This document shows positions 1 through 8,622 of a stretch of DNA of 64,000 nucleotides, piece by piece. Numbering within the stretch: the first letter of the stretch is position 1; every line of letters begins with the position of its first letter. Below the pieces are notes generated by a model. It had not been told where the DNA came from. It saw nothing but the letters and a program-made list of their open reading frames with translations, and searched no databases. Both the position numbers and the translations under genes were made by a program. The stretch is from NCBI GenBank assembly GCA_050331295.1, contig JBHJGZ010000003.1:124001-188000 (forward strand). The letters run 5' to 3'. Source of the DNA: Kuafuiihalomonas sp050331295 (GTDB lineage Bacteria > Myxococcota > Kuafuiibacteriia > Kuafuiibacteriales > Kuafuiibacteriaceae).

Positions 1-140
1 TCCATTTCGGGAAGGATCCGCTCCACGACCGAGCGGTTCATTACCTCGGGTCCTTCGGACGAACTGGAGGACGGCGCCGGGCATGCCGAAAGCAAGCCCG
101 CAAGGAGGATGAGCCCAGCCGATGGAACTTCGTGGCTCAT
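1..140 (-). CDS. Predicted lipoprotein, truncated by the window's left edge
   Basis: Only the N-terminus lies in the window. The reading frame starts at ATG 140 (an in-frame ATG also lies at 164) and gives a hydrophobic stretch ending in LAGLLSAC, a good lipobox, so the mature protein should begin at that Cys and be lipid-anchored in the envelope. The following residues are Pro/Ser rich, then VMNRSVVERILPEM runs off the edge. An AGGAC stretch precedes ATG 140. No function can be assigned from about 46 residues. It diverges from the deacetylase-family gene on the other strand. Confidence 0.55.
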   Translation of the reverse strand, partial: MSHEVPSAGLILLAGLLSACPAPSSSSSEGPEVMNRSVVERILPEM

Positions 141-376
141 GCCGTCCTGCATTCGCACCCTCATCCTCCGAAACATCCCTAGCCCCAACCGCACCGGGTA
201 CCACAAGCCGTATCTTTCGCGGCTCGTCCAAAGACCGACGGTCAAGCGCGCCCCCACGCCTTGGTCGGGCGGAACCTAATGAACGACGACATGGCTGACT
301 AGTACCCAAACGCGGAAGTTGTCGCTCCAGCGCTCTCGACTTGCGCCTCCCCGTGGAGCCCTCGACACTCCAAACG
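141..376. other. Divergent intergenic region
   Basis: About 236 bases separate the truncated lipoprotein gene (leftward) from the deacetylase gene (rightward). Promoters for both presumably lie here. I see no convincing RNA gene, terminator or conserved operator by eye. A TTG-initiated extension of the downstream gene from 341 is possible but adds residues outside the conserved fold. Confidence 0.4.
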
Positions 377-1309
377 ATGCTCACCGTGGCCTTCGACCCG
401 CTATTCTTGGTACACGATCCGGGTCCTGCGCATCCGGAATCGGTGCAGCGGGCGCGGGCGGTGCAGGCTTGGTTGACGACCAGGGACGATGTCCATGAGG
501 TGCCCGGTCGCGACGCGACGCGGACAGAGCTGTGTGCGGCCCACGACGAAGCCTATCTGGACACGCTGGAGCGCGCCCGGGGGAAGCGCCTCGCTCTCGA
601 CCCAGACACCGCAACCAGTGCAGGTTCGGTTCAAGCCGCCATCCGAGCCGCGGGCACGACCATCGAGCTCTGTTGCCGCGTCGCGGATGAGGAGGCCGCG
701 CCCGGCCTCGCCCTGGTTCGCCCCCCCGGTCATCATGCGGTCCGAGAACGCGCAATGGGTTTCTGTCTCATCAACAACGTGGCCGTGGCAGCCCGGGCGC
801 TGCAGGCCTCCGGACGGGCGGAACGGATCGCGATCCTGGACTGGGACGTGCACCACGGAAACGGAACCGAATCCATCTTTTGGGAGGATCCATCCGTGAT
901 GTACCTCTCGGTCCATCAGTCGCCCCTTTATCCGGGCACGGGCGCTGAAACCGATGTGGGGGGCGGTCGCGGTCGCGGCACCACGGTGAATGTGCCGGTG
1001 CGCCCCGGTGCCGGGGACGCGGAGCTGCTTCGAGCCAGCGTGGAACGGCTCGAGCCGGCCGTGCGCGCATTCCAGCCCGACATGATCCTGGTCTCGGCCG
1101 GCTACGATGGATTGCGCGAGGATCCCTTGGCTTCACTGGAGTACACCACGGATGGCATCGGAGAGCTCTCCAAACGCTGGCGAGACCTGGCGCATGAACG
1201 ATGCGGCGGACGGCTGGCGGGAGTCTTGGAGGGCGGCTACCACCTGGGTGGACTGCGCAAGGGAATCGAAGCCACGCTTCGCGCTTGGTCCGGCGACTCG
1301 GTGATCTAA
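377..1309 (+). CDS. Histone deacetylase / acetylpolyamine amidohydrolase family protein
   Basis: Zn-dependent deacetylase of the HDAC/AcuC superfamily, expected to remove acetyl groups from lysines or polyamines in the cytoplasm. The signature pieces are in order: HPESVQRARA near the N-terminus, RPPGHHA (tandem active-site His, about residue 117), DWDVHHGNGT (Asp and His Zn ligands, about 155-164), the region around VHQSPLYPGTG, and SAGYDGLREDPL with the second Zn-ligand Asp. It ends with the typical LEGGYHLGGL. ATG 377 gives about 310 residues, normal for the family; a TTG at 341 would add 12 unconserved residues. Its stop overlaps the stop of the convergent lipoprotein gene by a few bases. 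Substrate is unknown. Confidence 0.9.
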   Translation: MLTVAFDPLFLVHDPGPAHPESVQRARAVQAWLTTRDDVHEVPGRDATRTELCAAHDEAYLDTLERARGKRLALDPDTATSAGSVQAAIRAAGTTIELCCRVADEEAAPGLALVRPPGHHAVRERAMGFCLINNVAVAARALQASGRAERIAILDWDVHHGNGTESIFWEDPSVMYLSVHQSPLYPGTGAETDVGGGRGRGTTVNVPVRPGAGDAELLRASVERLEPAVRAFQPDMILVSAGYDGLREDPLASLEYTTDGIGELSKRWRDLAHERCGGRLAGVLEGGYHLGGLRKGIEATLRAWSGDSVI

Positions 1310-2112
1310 GGTCCGGCGGAAAGACGAAGGTCGAAGTCCACCTCGATCCCATCGGGCGCGTTGAAGCTCCTGACAGCGAAGGAAAGAAATCCGTCTGCTG
1401 GAACCTGAAATGTCACGAGGGAGCAGAGGTCGGCGTTGATGTCCTTGTCATCGTTTTCGGCGATCAGGTTCCCGTCGCCGTCGAAGACGGAGAGTGTCGT
1501 GTCCACCAGCAAGGTGTCGCATGGACCGAAGCCGAGGTTGAAAGTCTCGATGGTGAGATCCGTCCCCGCCGGAGCAGTCGCGAAGCCGCCGATCGGTGTC
1601 GTGATCCCGGTGAACTCGACGCTGTCGTTCCCCACCAGCGTCGCGAGCAGTGAGCACTGTAAGTTGACGTCTACGATTTCGTTTATGCACGCGCTGCCGT
1701 CCGAAAGAGCAGCGCACTCCGCCTCTTCGATACAGTCTTCGGCCTCGTCATAGGCTTCTTCGCAGTTCGGCGTCATGAGCGACTGAAGCGAGAACGAAAA
1801 CTGGCAGGCCTCGACACAGCTGGGCCCCGACGCAATCGAGCATTCGTCAAATCGGTCGCACTGCTCTTCACAAAAACCTTCAGCGAAGCCGGGTCCGGCG
1901 ACCCCTCCGTCCATGCCCGGCGGCCCGCTATCCACGTCGACCGCGGCGTCACCTGGATCCACGCCTGCATCGGGCGCGCCCGCCATGTCGGGGTCTCCGG
2001 TGTCCGGGGCGGCACCCATGTCGCCGTTGCCGGCGATGGGCTCGAAAACGGGATCGGTGCAGCCGGCGGCGGTCACGGCGAAGACGATGAGGCCTAGGCA
2101 AACGGGTCGCAT
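1306..2112 (-). CDS. Cys-rich lipoprotein with PPC-like C-terminal domain
   Basis: The N-terminus is a lipoprotein signal (hydrophobic segment ending VTAAGC). A low-complexity Gly/Asp/Pro/Ala linker of about 60 residues follows, then a Cys-rich segment (CEEQCDRFDEC and further paired Cys), then a beta-rich C-terminal domain. The motif DTTLSVFDGDGNLIAENDD there resembles bacterial pre-peptidase C-terminal (PPC) sandwich domains. It lacks any catalytic domain I can recognise. The next gene upstream encodes a shorter protein with the same Cys segment and PPC-like motif, so the two look like tandem paralogues. Likely a surface or periplasmic protein; function unknown. Confidence 0.8.
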   Translation of the reverse strand: MRPVCLGLIVFAVTAAGCTDPVFEPIAGNGDMGAAPDTGDPDMAGAPDAGVDPGDAAVDVDSGPPGMDGGVAGPGFAEGFCEEQCDRFDECSIASGPSCVEACQFSFSLQSLMTPNCEEAYDEAEDCIEEAECAALSDGSACINEIVDVNLQCSLLATLVGNDSVEFTGITTPIGGFATAPAGTDLTIETFNLGFGPCDTLLVDTTLSVFDGDGNLIAENDDKDINADLCSLVTFQVPADGFLSFAVRSFNAPDGIEVDFDLRLSAGP

Positions 2113-2207
2113 GAGCAGGACCTAGTCCAGGAGTACCAGGACCGCAAGGGACCGGATCCGTGACCTTACCCCGTCGGGCCCGGTCTGGGACGAACGGGTC
2201 GCGTCGG

Positions 2208-2858
2208 TCACTGAGCCGAGAATTCTACGTCCACCGAGATGTTCGCATCGTCGAACTCCGAGACGACCACCTCGAGCCCAGTCACCATCGATATGGTGAC
2301 CTCGGAGCAGAACAGCTCGCTGCTCCGGTCGATATCGTCGTTGAACGCGATCACGGTTCCGGCTTCGTCGAGCACCGTGAGCGTCGTGTCGATGTCGCAC
2401 GTCCCGGTCCCGAAGTCGCCGAACGTCCGGACCGTCAAGAGCGACGCGCTGGGTGCATCGACGAAGAAGGCCTGGGGCGTGGTGACTCCGGGAGCGACGA
2501 CGGTCTCGCCCGCTCGAACCTCCAAGGTTTGCACCGGACTTTCGATGCACACCGCCGATACGATGAGATCTTCCTGCAGACAGATGCCCGAATCGACGTC
2601 CAGCAGGTCATCGCACGAGGCGGCCACGAGGCAATCGCCGAACGCCGCGATGGAATCGGCGCACGCAAAGTCGTCCACCCACAGCCCCACGAAGCCGGCT
2701 TCGCAGTCGTCCCGGCACGTTCGGCGGCTGCCCGGGTCGCCGCAGGCCTGCGACCGGTCGCAGACCGCCTCGCAAAAGCCCGAAGGCGTGGAGATATCCG
2801 GGTCGCCGCAGGCCAAGGCTGCTCCGCATGCCGCCCCGAGACCGAGCACGAGCCTCAT
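2208..2858 (-). CDS. Cys-rich lipoprotein with PPC-like domain, tandem paralogue
   Basis: 216 residues. A short signal ending in AALAC precedes GDPD, consistent with a lipobox. CEAVCDRSQACG and later Cys pairs match the Cys segment of the neighbouring 1306-2112 protein, but the long acidic linker is missing. The C-terminal part holds DTTLTVLDEAGTVIAFNDD, the same PPC-like signature. Ninety-five bases separate the two genes in the same orientation, so they may be co-transcribed. Role unknown; probably surface-exposed and disulphide-bonded. Confidence 0.8.
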   Translation of the reverse strand: MRLVLGLGAACGAALACGDPDISTPSGFCEAVCDRSQACGDPGSRRTCRDDCEAGFVGLWVDDFACADSIAAFGDCLVAASCDDLLDVDSGICLQEDLIVSAVCIESPVQTLEVRAGETVVAPGVTTPQAFFVDAPSASLLTVRTFGDFGTGTCDIDTTLTVLDEAGTVIAFNDDIDRSSELFCSEVTISMVTGLEVVVSEFDDANISVDVEFSAQ

Positions 2859-2922
2859 GTTGGAGAGGTAGAGGTCCAGGACAGCGGAAGCAAGATGTGC
2901 TTGTGCGCACGATGGTTCACGC

Positions 2923-3402
2923 TCAAAAGACGCGGGTGACCTCTAGCTCGAGGATCGCCCCGCGCATCTCGTGCTCCAAGACGTCCCCAGCCCGACACCC
3001 GACGAGCTTCGTGCCCAGGGGAGACTCGGGGGTCAGCACCCAACAAGGGCTGCCATCCACATCCACACGGGTGCCTCCGCCCACTTCGCTGAGGAAGTAG
3101 AGGCGCTCTCGTTCACCATCCGACAGAACGACGCAGCTCCCTATCCGAATCGGACTCGCGTCGAGCAGAGCAGGAACCTCGAAGCTCTCGAGCCAGCTCA
3201 ATGAGGCGGCCAACGCCTCCGCCCGGGCAGTCTGAGCACCGGCCAAATAGGACTGTTCCAATCCTCGCGTGTCGTACTCGTTCTCAGGTTTGGCCTCTTC
3301 GTGGGTTGCTCCCTCCCGCGCGGCGGAAGCCGCTGCACGGGTCACCGCAAGCTCCTCCCGCAGCCTGTCCTTCAAGCGCTCGACGATGAGGCCCTTGTCC
3401 AT
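2923..3402 (-). CDS. GreA/GreB-family transcript-cleavage-factor-like protein
   Basis: 159 residues, the length of GreA. The N-terminal half is helical and charged, as in the Gre coiled coil, and contains the segment PENEYDTRGLEQSYLAGAQ. The C-terminal half has the Gre/Rnk FKBP-like signature, with SPLGTKLVGCRAGDVLE near the end. Gre factors insert their coiled coil into the RNA polymerase secondary channel and stimulate cleavage of backtracked RNA. The usual acidic tip cannot be placed with certainty here, so this may be a Gre-like polymerase-binding paralogue rather than housekeeping GreA. It is transcribed away from the GH113-like gene. Confidence 0.75.
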   Translation of the reverse strand: MDKGLIVERLKDRLREELAVTRAAASAAREGATHEEAKPENEYDTRGLEQSYLAGAQTARAEALAASLSWLESFEVPALLDASPIRIGSCVVLSDGERERLYFLSEVGGGTRVDVDGSPCWVLTPESPLGTKLVGCRAGDVLEHEMRGAILELEVTRVF

Positions 3403-3500
3403 CCGCGCACTATAGCTCGATCGACCCGTCGGATGGCTTCGGACCGTCTTGGTCCGCTAAGAGGTTGCCCGAGGAACTCAATCGCGGGACACAGACCTCA

Positions 3501-4544
3501 GTGGTTCGATGCATCGTTTCGCTGATGGTGTTGGCCGCCTGCACCCCGTTTTCCCGCCCGTCGGAGCCGCCCCCGAACCCACGACCGCTCCCGGGCCTCG
3601 TCAAGGGCGCGAATCTCCGTCCGGTGGGTGATGAACGCCGGGGTTACGGAAGTTCCACCGCTCGCCGCACCATGAGGCGCCTCAAGGCCCTCGGCGTGAA
3701 TACCATCGGGGTCATGATGGAAGGTCGGATGAGGAATTTGGAAGACCTTTCGGTGGAAGTCGCCTCTCGCGATGAACTCGAGCCCACGCGGCAGGCGCTT
3801 CTGGATGCCCACGCCCTCGGGTTCGCGACGGTCTTGATCCCCCACATCTATCTCGACGACGGAAGCTGGAGAGGGCACCTCCGTTTCGCATCCCGAGCCG
3901 AATCCGACCGATGGTGGCGGTCGTACGAGCAATTCATGTTGACGGCTGCAGAGGTTGCAACCGCTGGAGGCGCTTCCGTTTTGTCCATCGGCGTGGAGCT
4001 CAAGGCGCTATCCGGGCTTTCCGAGACCGAGACTCGAATGTCAGCCCTGGCTTCTCGGATCCGACAGGAGTTTGAAGGCGCCCTCACCTACAGTGCCAAC
4101 TGGGACGAGGCAGAGGATGTCTCGTTCTGGCATGTCGTGGACCTCATCGGAGTCAACGCATACTACCCGCTCCGGCCAGATCCGATCCGAGGCGCCGAGA
4201 AGGTGGCGGAGCAATTGTCCGCGTTGGCCGAAAAGGCAGCCCGGCCCGTCGTGATCCTCGAAGTCGGGTATCGGAGCAGTCCCCTTCCTCACGTCCGACC
4301 TTGGGAGTGGCCGCAGGACGTGAACGCGCTCGTGGACCAGGAGGCGCAAGCGCGGGTATGGGCGGCTGCGCTGTCCAATTGGCTCGGGGCCGCAGGAATC
4401 CAAGGTCTGCTGGTTTGGGTCATTCCCACCGACCCGGACGACCCTGCGTCGGAGCCGGCTCACGGATTCAATCCGCTTAATAAGCGCGCAGAAGCGGTGA
4501 TCGCGCGGGCTTTTGGTGGCGTCGTGCAGCACGCGGCGGAGTGA
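3501..4544 (+). CDS. GH113-like (beta-mannanase type) TIM-barrel lipoprotein
   Basis: A predicted lipid-anchored glycoside hydrolase. GTG 3501 gives a compact signal MVRCIVSLMVLAAC with a LAAC lipobox; an ATG at 3465 would add 12 residues ahead of it. The mature protein starts KGANLRPVGDERRGYGS and follows the GH113 pattern: SIGVELKAL carries the likely acid/base Glu (about residue 165) and ILEVGYRS the likely nucleophile Glu (about 254), with NANWDEA- and GVNAYYPL-type strands between. GH113 enzymes act on beta-1,4-mannans, but the substrate here is not shown by sequence. It stands alone between divergent gre-like and co-oriented protease genes. Confidence 0.75.
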   Translation: MVRCIVSLMVLAACTPFSRPSEPPPNPRPLPGLVKGANLRPVGDERRGYGSSTARRTMRRLKALGVNTIGVMMEGRMRNLEDLSVEVASRDELEPTRQALLDAHALGFATVLIPHIYLDDGSWRGHLRFASRAESDRWWRSYEQFMLTAAEVATAGGASVLSIGVELKALSGLSETETRMSALASRIRQEFEGALTYSANWDEAEDVSFWHVVDLIGVNAYYPLRPDPIRGAEKVAEQLSALAEKAARPVVILEVGYRSSPLPHVRPWEWPQDVNALVDQEAQARVWAAALSNWLGAAGIQGLLVWVIPTDPDDPASEPAHGFNPLNKRAEAVIARAFGGVVQHAAE

Positions 4545-4655
4545 AGGCCCGCCGCGAAATGGCGATGGAAGGGGTCTCGCAGTGAGAGCCTTCCCGACAG
4601 CGGCGACCGACCCTTCACGAGACGCCGCCTCTGATCTCGGGTAGTTTGGCCCACG

Positions 4656-6281
4656 GTGGTGCCCACCTTCATCATCCTGATGGGCCTTGGATCCGCCTCT
4701 TGGATTCCCAGTCAGTCTGGATCGTGGGAGAACTCGAGGGCCGAAGTCTGCCTTCTGCCGAACGCCCAAAGCACACTGATGTCCGAAGATGAGGTTCGCC
4801 GCATCTTGGAAAGCGCAGTGTCGGTGTGGCTCACGCCGGAACGAGGTGGAACCGTCGCTTGCGGCTTCGAGCTGACCCTGGACAACCGCGCCTGTCGCCC
4901 CGTGACGGAAGGCACCGACAATCAGACCAACGTCTATTTCGTCCAAGAATGGAATCGCGGCTCGGCCACCTTGGGCTTCACGCAATCCACCGTCGACACG
5001 TCGCGCACCTGTGTGGAGGTCACCGACGACAGCGGCACCTTCCGATCGGTTCCGTGCCGCGTCGGCTCCGACATCGAGTTCAACGACCAGGACGTGGTGT
5101 GGGATCGTGCGGGTACCGTGGGTGTCGACCTTTTCACCGTCGCGGCACATGAGTTCGGTCACTTGGTCGGTCTCGGCCACTGCGAGGTCAATCAGACCTG
5201 CGGGCCGCGAGAGGCCCTCATGTTCGGGGGCTATACGGGCCCTCTTTCCGGCGTCCTGCCGGATGATCGGGAAGGAGTGTGCGGACTGTATCCGTTCCCA
5301 CCCGCCGACTTCGGTGAAGTTTGTGCCACCGCCGGAGACTGCGAATCCAACGCTTGCACCGGAAGCGACGGAGAATTGGGCCTTTGCAGCGTCAGCTGCG
5401 GCACATGTCCGAGCGACTTCAGCTGTGAGTTCATCCAAGGCAACATGCTTTGTCAGCCGGATTCCGTGCCCATCTGCAGCGCCTGCGACGTCGACATCCC
5501 GAGCAGCTGCGGCAACGGAGCCCGATGCTCCGATCTCGACGATGCTCTCGGTCCCGTGTGTCGTCCAACGTGCCCCGGCGGCTGCCCTCTCGGGAGCCGG
5601 TGCAGCCTCGAATCGGACGTGGCAAGCTGCGTGGATCTGTGCCGCGGCACGGCTCCGGCTGGAATCGGCGAGTCGTGTGTGGACCGCCCCTGTGATCTGG
5701 AAGGTGTATGCGTAGGCCGCTGCCTTCTCCCCTGCACCGGCCCCTCAGATTGCGATTCCTTCCAGCAGTGCACCTCCCGATTCGACCGCCAATTCTGCCT
5801 ACCAGTTCGCCCGGAGGGGAGTCCCTGCGACGAATACACGGTCTGCGAACTCGGCCGGTGTCTCGCCCTACCCGGCGAAGCACCCCTTTGCGTACGCGAG
5901 TGCAGCCCGGGCATCTGCGGAGCGGATCAAACTTGTGAAATGGTCTCGATTCGACCCGGCGCAACGATCGGGGTGTGCCAACCCACAGCGACGGTTCCGG
6001 GGCCGGACCTGGGGCCGAGCGCCGACGCCGGCTTCATGGGCACGGACGCCATGAGCGGTCGCGACGGAGACACCATCGGCCTCCCTCCCGCTCCCGGTGA
6101 AGTCGACTCGACCTCCCCCATCGAGGGCTCCTGCAGCTGTCGCGACGCTGACCTGGACGATATCCGCAGCTCCAGCCGCGCGCTGGTTCTCATTCTCTTG
6201 CTGGGCTTCTGGACGCGGGTTCTTACAAGACCAGGAGGACGTGATGCTCGGGCCCGACCACCGTGTCGCGGTCGGGATTGA
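4656..6281 (+). CDS. Matrixin-like zinc metalloprotease with Cys-rich repeats and MYXO-CTERM-like tail
   Basis: Secreted metalloprotease of the matrixin/metzincin type. GTG 4656 begins a signal peptide (VPTFIILMGLGSAS). The zinc site HEFGHLVGLGHC (HExxHxxGxxH) lies near residue 165-176 and is followed by a LMFGGY turn in the place of the Met-turn. Residues about 215-450 are dense in Cys, with repeated C-x(3-8)-C units like surface-protein modules of Myxococcota. The tail is SCSCRDAD, a hydrophobic segment (ALVLILLLGFW) and Arg-rich residues, resembling a MYXO-CTERM sorting signal although spacing is not canonical. The last 59 bases overlap the convergent channel gene. Confidence 0.85.
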   Translation: MVPTFIILMGLGSASWIPSQSGSWENSRAEVCLLPNAQSTLMSEDEVRRILESAVSVWLTPERGGTVACGFELTLDNRACRPVTEGTDNQTNVYFVQEWNRGSATLGFTQSTVDTSRTCVEVTDDSGTFRSVPCRVGSDIEFNDQDVVWDRAGTVGVDLFTVAAHEFGHLVGLGHCEVNQTCGPREALMFGGYTGPLSGVLPDDREGVCGLYPFPPADFGEVCATAGDCESNACTGSDGELGLCSVSCGTCPSDFSCEFIQGNMLCQPDSVPICSACDVDIPSSCGNGARCSDLDDALGPVCRPTCPGGCPLGSRCSLESDVASCVDLCRGTAPAGIGESCVDRPCDLEGVCVGRCLLPCTGPSDCDSFQQCTSRFDRQFCLPVRPEGSPCDEYTVCELGRCLALPGEAPLCVRECSPGICGADQTCEMVSIRPGATIGVCQPTATVPGPDLGPSADAGFMGTDAMSGRDGDTIGLPPAPGEVDSTSPIEGSCSCRDADLDDIRSSSRALVLILLLGFWTRVLTRPGGRDARARPPCRGRD

Positions 6282-7641
6282 GGAGCGGGGGCTCGCCAGG
6301 TGGCTCGATGCCGAGCACGAGGGCGCCGCTTTCCTCCTTCACCTGCCTCAGCAGAGATCCATAGCTCACCGGCGTCTTCGGACCGGAGCGCCGATCGAGC
6401 CGGGCACCATACTTCAAGGAAAGCAGATCTATCACCGCCATGGTGGCTCCGCTGGACCGGCATGCCGCCGCGAGAGCGCGGCCAGTGAGATTGGAGCCGG
6501 TGATCATCGCCTCGACGCCCGCGACCGCGAGATGGGCCCGGTTCTCCTCGTGATTGAGCTCCACTACGCAGTAGATTGATGGATTCAGTCGTTCGATGGT
6601 GAGCGCCGTGAGCACGGAGCGCGCGTCACGGTCCACGGAGCTGTGCTGCCCGGAATCATCGGCAAGAACAACTGCACGCCACGCCCGAGCCATCCCAGCA
6701 TCGCGCAGCGTATCCAGCTGAGCGTGGTCCCCTCTCAGATGATAGACCATGTCGCCCGGGAGGCCCGACATCGCGTCCGTCGGCAGTCGATCCAGCTCGT
6801 TGACCAGCACCAAAGCTCGCTTCTTGAAGGCGGGATCGGAGGTCAATTCGTCGATGAGGGTCAGAGCTCCGGCATTCCAACCGCAGATCACGACGTGATC
6901 CTCGAGCTCATCCAGGTCCAGTTCGCCCACCTGATCCATCACCCGCAGTCGATCCACCATCGTTGCCGACACAATACCCGTGAACACGGCAAAAAGCGCG
7001 CTGCCTCCCAACATCAATCCAACCAAGAGCACCCGGCCCAAGCTGGTATGAGGCATGGCTCCAATGGGCTCGTGTGCGATCAAGCTGTATGCGACCCACC
7101 AAAACGCCTCCCGGATGTTGCTGAAACTCTGTGAACTCTGTCGTTCCACGGTATATGCGAAGATTGTCCCTCCGAAGATGATGATCATCGTGAGGGCGAG
7201 CAGGATCCAGAGGAAGGGGACGTTGACACGCAAAAGGCCTCTCAGCGCACTGAAGCGTCGATCGACGAGAACACCCAGCTGAAAGAGTCGAAATAAACGA
7301 AAGAGCCGGAGAAAACGAAAGACCCGCAATGGTCGGAGCACTGGAAGAATGGCCAGGATATCCGGCCAGTATCTTCTGAAGAACCTGCTCTTCTTTCGAG
7401 CAGCGACGAACCGAAGCGTCAGCTCCACCGCGAACACACCCGTGATGACGTCGCCGACGCGAGCGACCGGATGATGGGATGGAAGGCTGTACAGCTCTTC
7501 CATCATCAACAGCCCCACGGACAACAAAATGAGAAAGATGACCACACCATCCACCACGGGATGCCGCAGCCACTCGGCCAGACGCACCGTCATGGGTGGA
7601 GTCCGTGGATCGGCCGGTGGCAAGATGGAGCTTTCGCTCAC
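6223..7641 (-). CDS. Voltage-sensor-type ion channel with RCK (TrkA-N) domain and non-canonical filter
   Basis: 472 residues from GTG 7641. The N-terminal half has six membrane segments of the voltage-gated cation channel fold. An Arg-rich S4-like segment (RPLRVFRFLRLFRLFRLF) carries about eight basic residues. After the pore helix (EAFWWVAYSLI) the place normally held by TVGYGD reads AHEPIG (about residue 188), followed by a normal TSLGRVL entry to S6. The C-terminal half is an RCK/TrkA-N nucleotide-binding regulator starting DHVVICGWNAGA with later D-containing strands (VVLADD). Ion selectivity cannot be inferred as K+ from this filter. It is convergent with the matrixin gene. Confidence 0.85.
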   Translation of the reverse strand: MSESSILPPADPRTPPMTVRLAEWLRHPVVDGVVIFLILLSVGLLMMEELYSLPSHHPVARVGDVITGVFAVELTLRFVAARKKSRFFRRYWPDILAILPVLRPLRVFRFLRLFRLFRLFQLGVLVDRRFSALRGLLRVNVPFLWILLALTMIIIFGGTIFAYTVERQSSQSFSNIREAFWWVAYSLIAHEPIGAMPHTSLGRVLLVGLMLGGSALFAVFTGIVSATMVDRLRVMDQVGELDLDELEDHVVICGWNAGALTLIDELTSDPAFKKRALVLVNELDRLPTDAMSGLPGDMVYHLRGDHAQLDTLRDAGMARAWRAVVLADDSGQHSSVDRDARSVLTALTIERLNPSIYCVVELNHEENRAHLAVAGVEAMITGSNLTGRALAAACRSSGATMAVIDLLSLKYGARLDRRSGPKTPVSYGSLLRQVKEESGALVLGIEPPGEPPLLNPDRDTVVGPEHHVLLVL

Positions 7642-7699
7642 ATCCGTACCCTACCCACCTCGCCGGGCCGAGAAAAGTGGGCAGGGCGACTTCTCGGTT

Positions 7700-8425
7700 T
7701 CAGTCGATGCAGCCGCAGCCACAGTCGTCATTGAATGGCGTGCAGTGCTCGGGACAGTTGACCGTGATCTCCGCGCAGATGTCGGGATCGCCGCTGATGT
7801 ATGTGACCAGCGGATCGTCTGGGTTCGGACATCCCGAAGGTATCTCGGGCTCAACGCAGCCGCACCCGCATCGATCGTCGAACGGGATGCACTCATCCGG
7901 GCAAGTAAAGGATATGCTGGCACATACCATCGGTTCTTCGCTCAAGTAATGTACCAGGGGGTCAGCGCTATCCGGACAAGTCGGCCTGCATCCACATCCA
8001 CACTCACTATCGAATCGTTCCTGGCCATCCGGACACGAGAACTCGATACCGTCGCACACCTTGGGCTCGGTGTTGAGATAGAGTACATCTGGGTCCTCCG
8101 CATCTGGACACGACTCGTCGGCCGGCGTCGTCGGTTCCGGAGCCTGACAACCGCACCCGCACGCTGAATCGAATCGGGTCAACCCGTCGCTGCAGTCAAA
8201 ATCGATCGCGGCGCACGCGGTCGCGTCGGCTGAAAGGTAAATGGCGCTGAGCCCGCTGGGGCAGTCCTGAGTCGAACACTCTTGGACCGGGATCGGTTGT
8301 GGAGGGGGGCATTGAGCCGAATCGTATCGGTACTCATCGTCATCGTGCGACCACTCATCATAGCAAGCGGTTGCTAACAATGAGCTCAATGCAATTGTAG
8401 AAAAGACCATAGCTTGTGTGTTCAT
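7700..8425 (-). CDS. Lipoprotein with four tandem CGCGC-type Cys repeats
   Basis: 241 residues with a signal ending LLATACYDEW (lipobox-like). After an acidic spacer there are four repeats of about 45 residues. Each follows the pattern CP-x-DP-x-V-x-Y-L-S-x-(E/D)P-x-V-C-A/D-x-I-x-F-x-CP ... PF(D/N)-x-x-CGCGC, the first being more diverged. Every unit holds about six to seven Cys, so each may fold as a disulphide or metal knot. The family is unknown to me. It sits downstream of the GGCT gene (197-base gap) and upstream of the channel gene, same strand. Confidence 0.8.
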   Translation of the reverse strand: MNTQAMVFSTIALSSLLATACYDEWSHDDDEYRYDSAQCPPPQPIPVQECSTQDCPSGLSAIYLSADATACAAIDFDCSDGLTRFDSACGCGCQAPEPTTPADESCPDAEDPDVLYLNTEPKVCDGIEFSCPDGQERFDSECGCGCRPTCPDSADPLVHYLSEEPMVCASISFTCPDECIPFDDRCGCGCVEPEIPSGCPNPDDPLVTYISGDPDICAEITVNCPEHCTPFNDDCGCGCID

Positions 8426-8622
8426 CGCAGCTCCTCTGCGCCACTAGGGCGTGCCTCAGTGTTCGCGCGAAGGCACCGAGCACGAAAAGATCCCTGGCCA
8501 GAGTGACGGCGTCGTCGTGCGGATCGGAATTCACAGTGTTGCGTGACCACCACAAGATGCTCGAAGGATGGCTGGAGCACTCGGCGCGCCATCCCACCAA
8601 TTGAGATCGGAGGCGCGTTCGA
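8426..8622. other. Intergenic gap without a supported gene
   Basis: 197 bases between the gamma-glutamylcyclotransferase-like gene and the CGCGC-repeat lipoprotein gene, both leftward. Short open frames here have no plausible composition or start context. It probably holds the lipoprotein promoter; no hairpin-plus-T-run terminator is evident. Confidence 0.3.

Noticed and set aside
4041..5438. 465-residue minus-strand open frame
   Set aside because: Antisense to the GH113-like and matrixin genes, which have clear motifs; composition is that of a GC-rich shadow.
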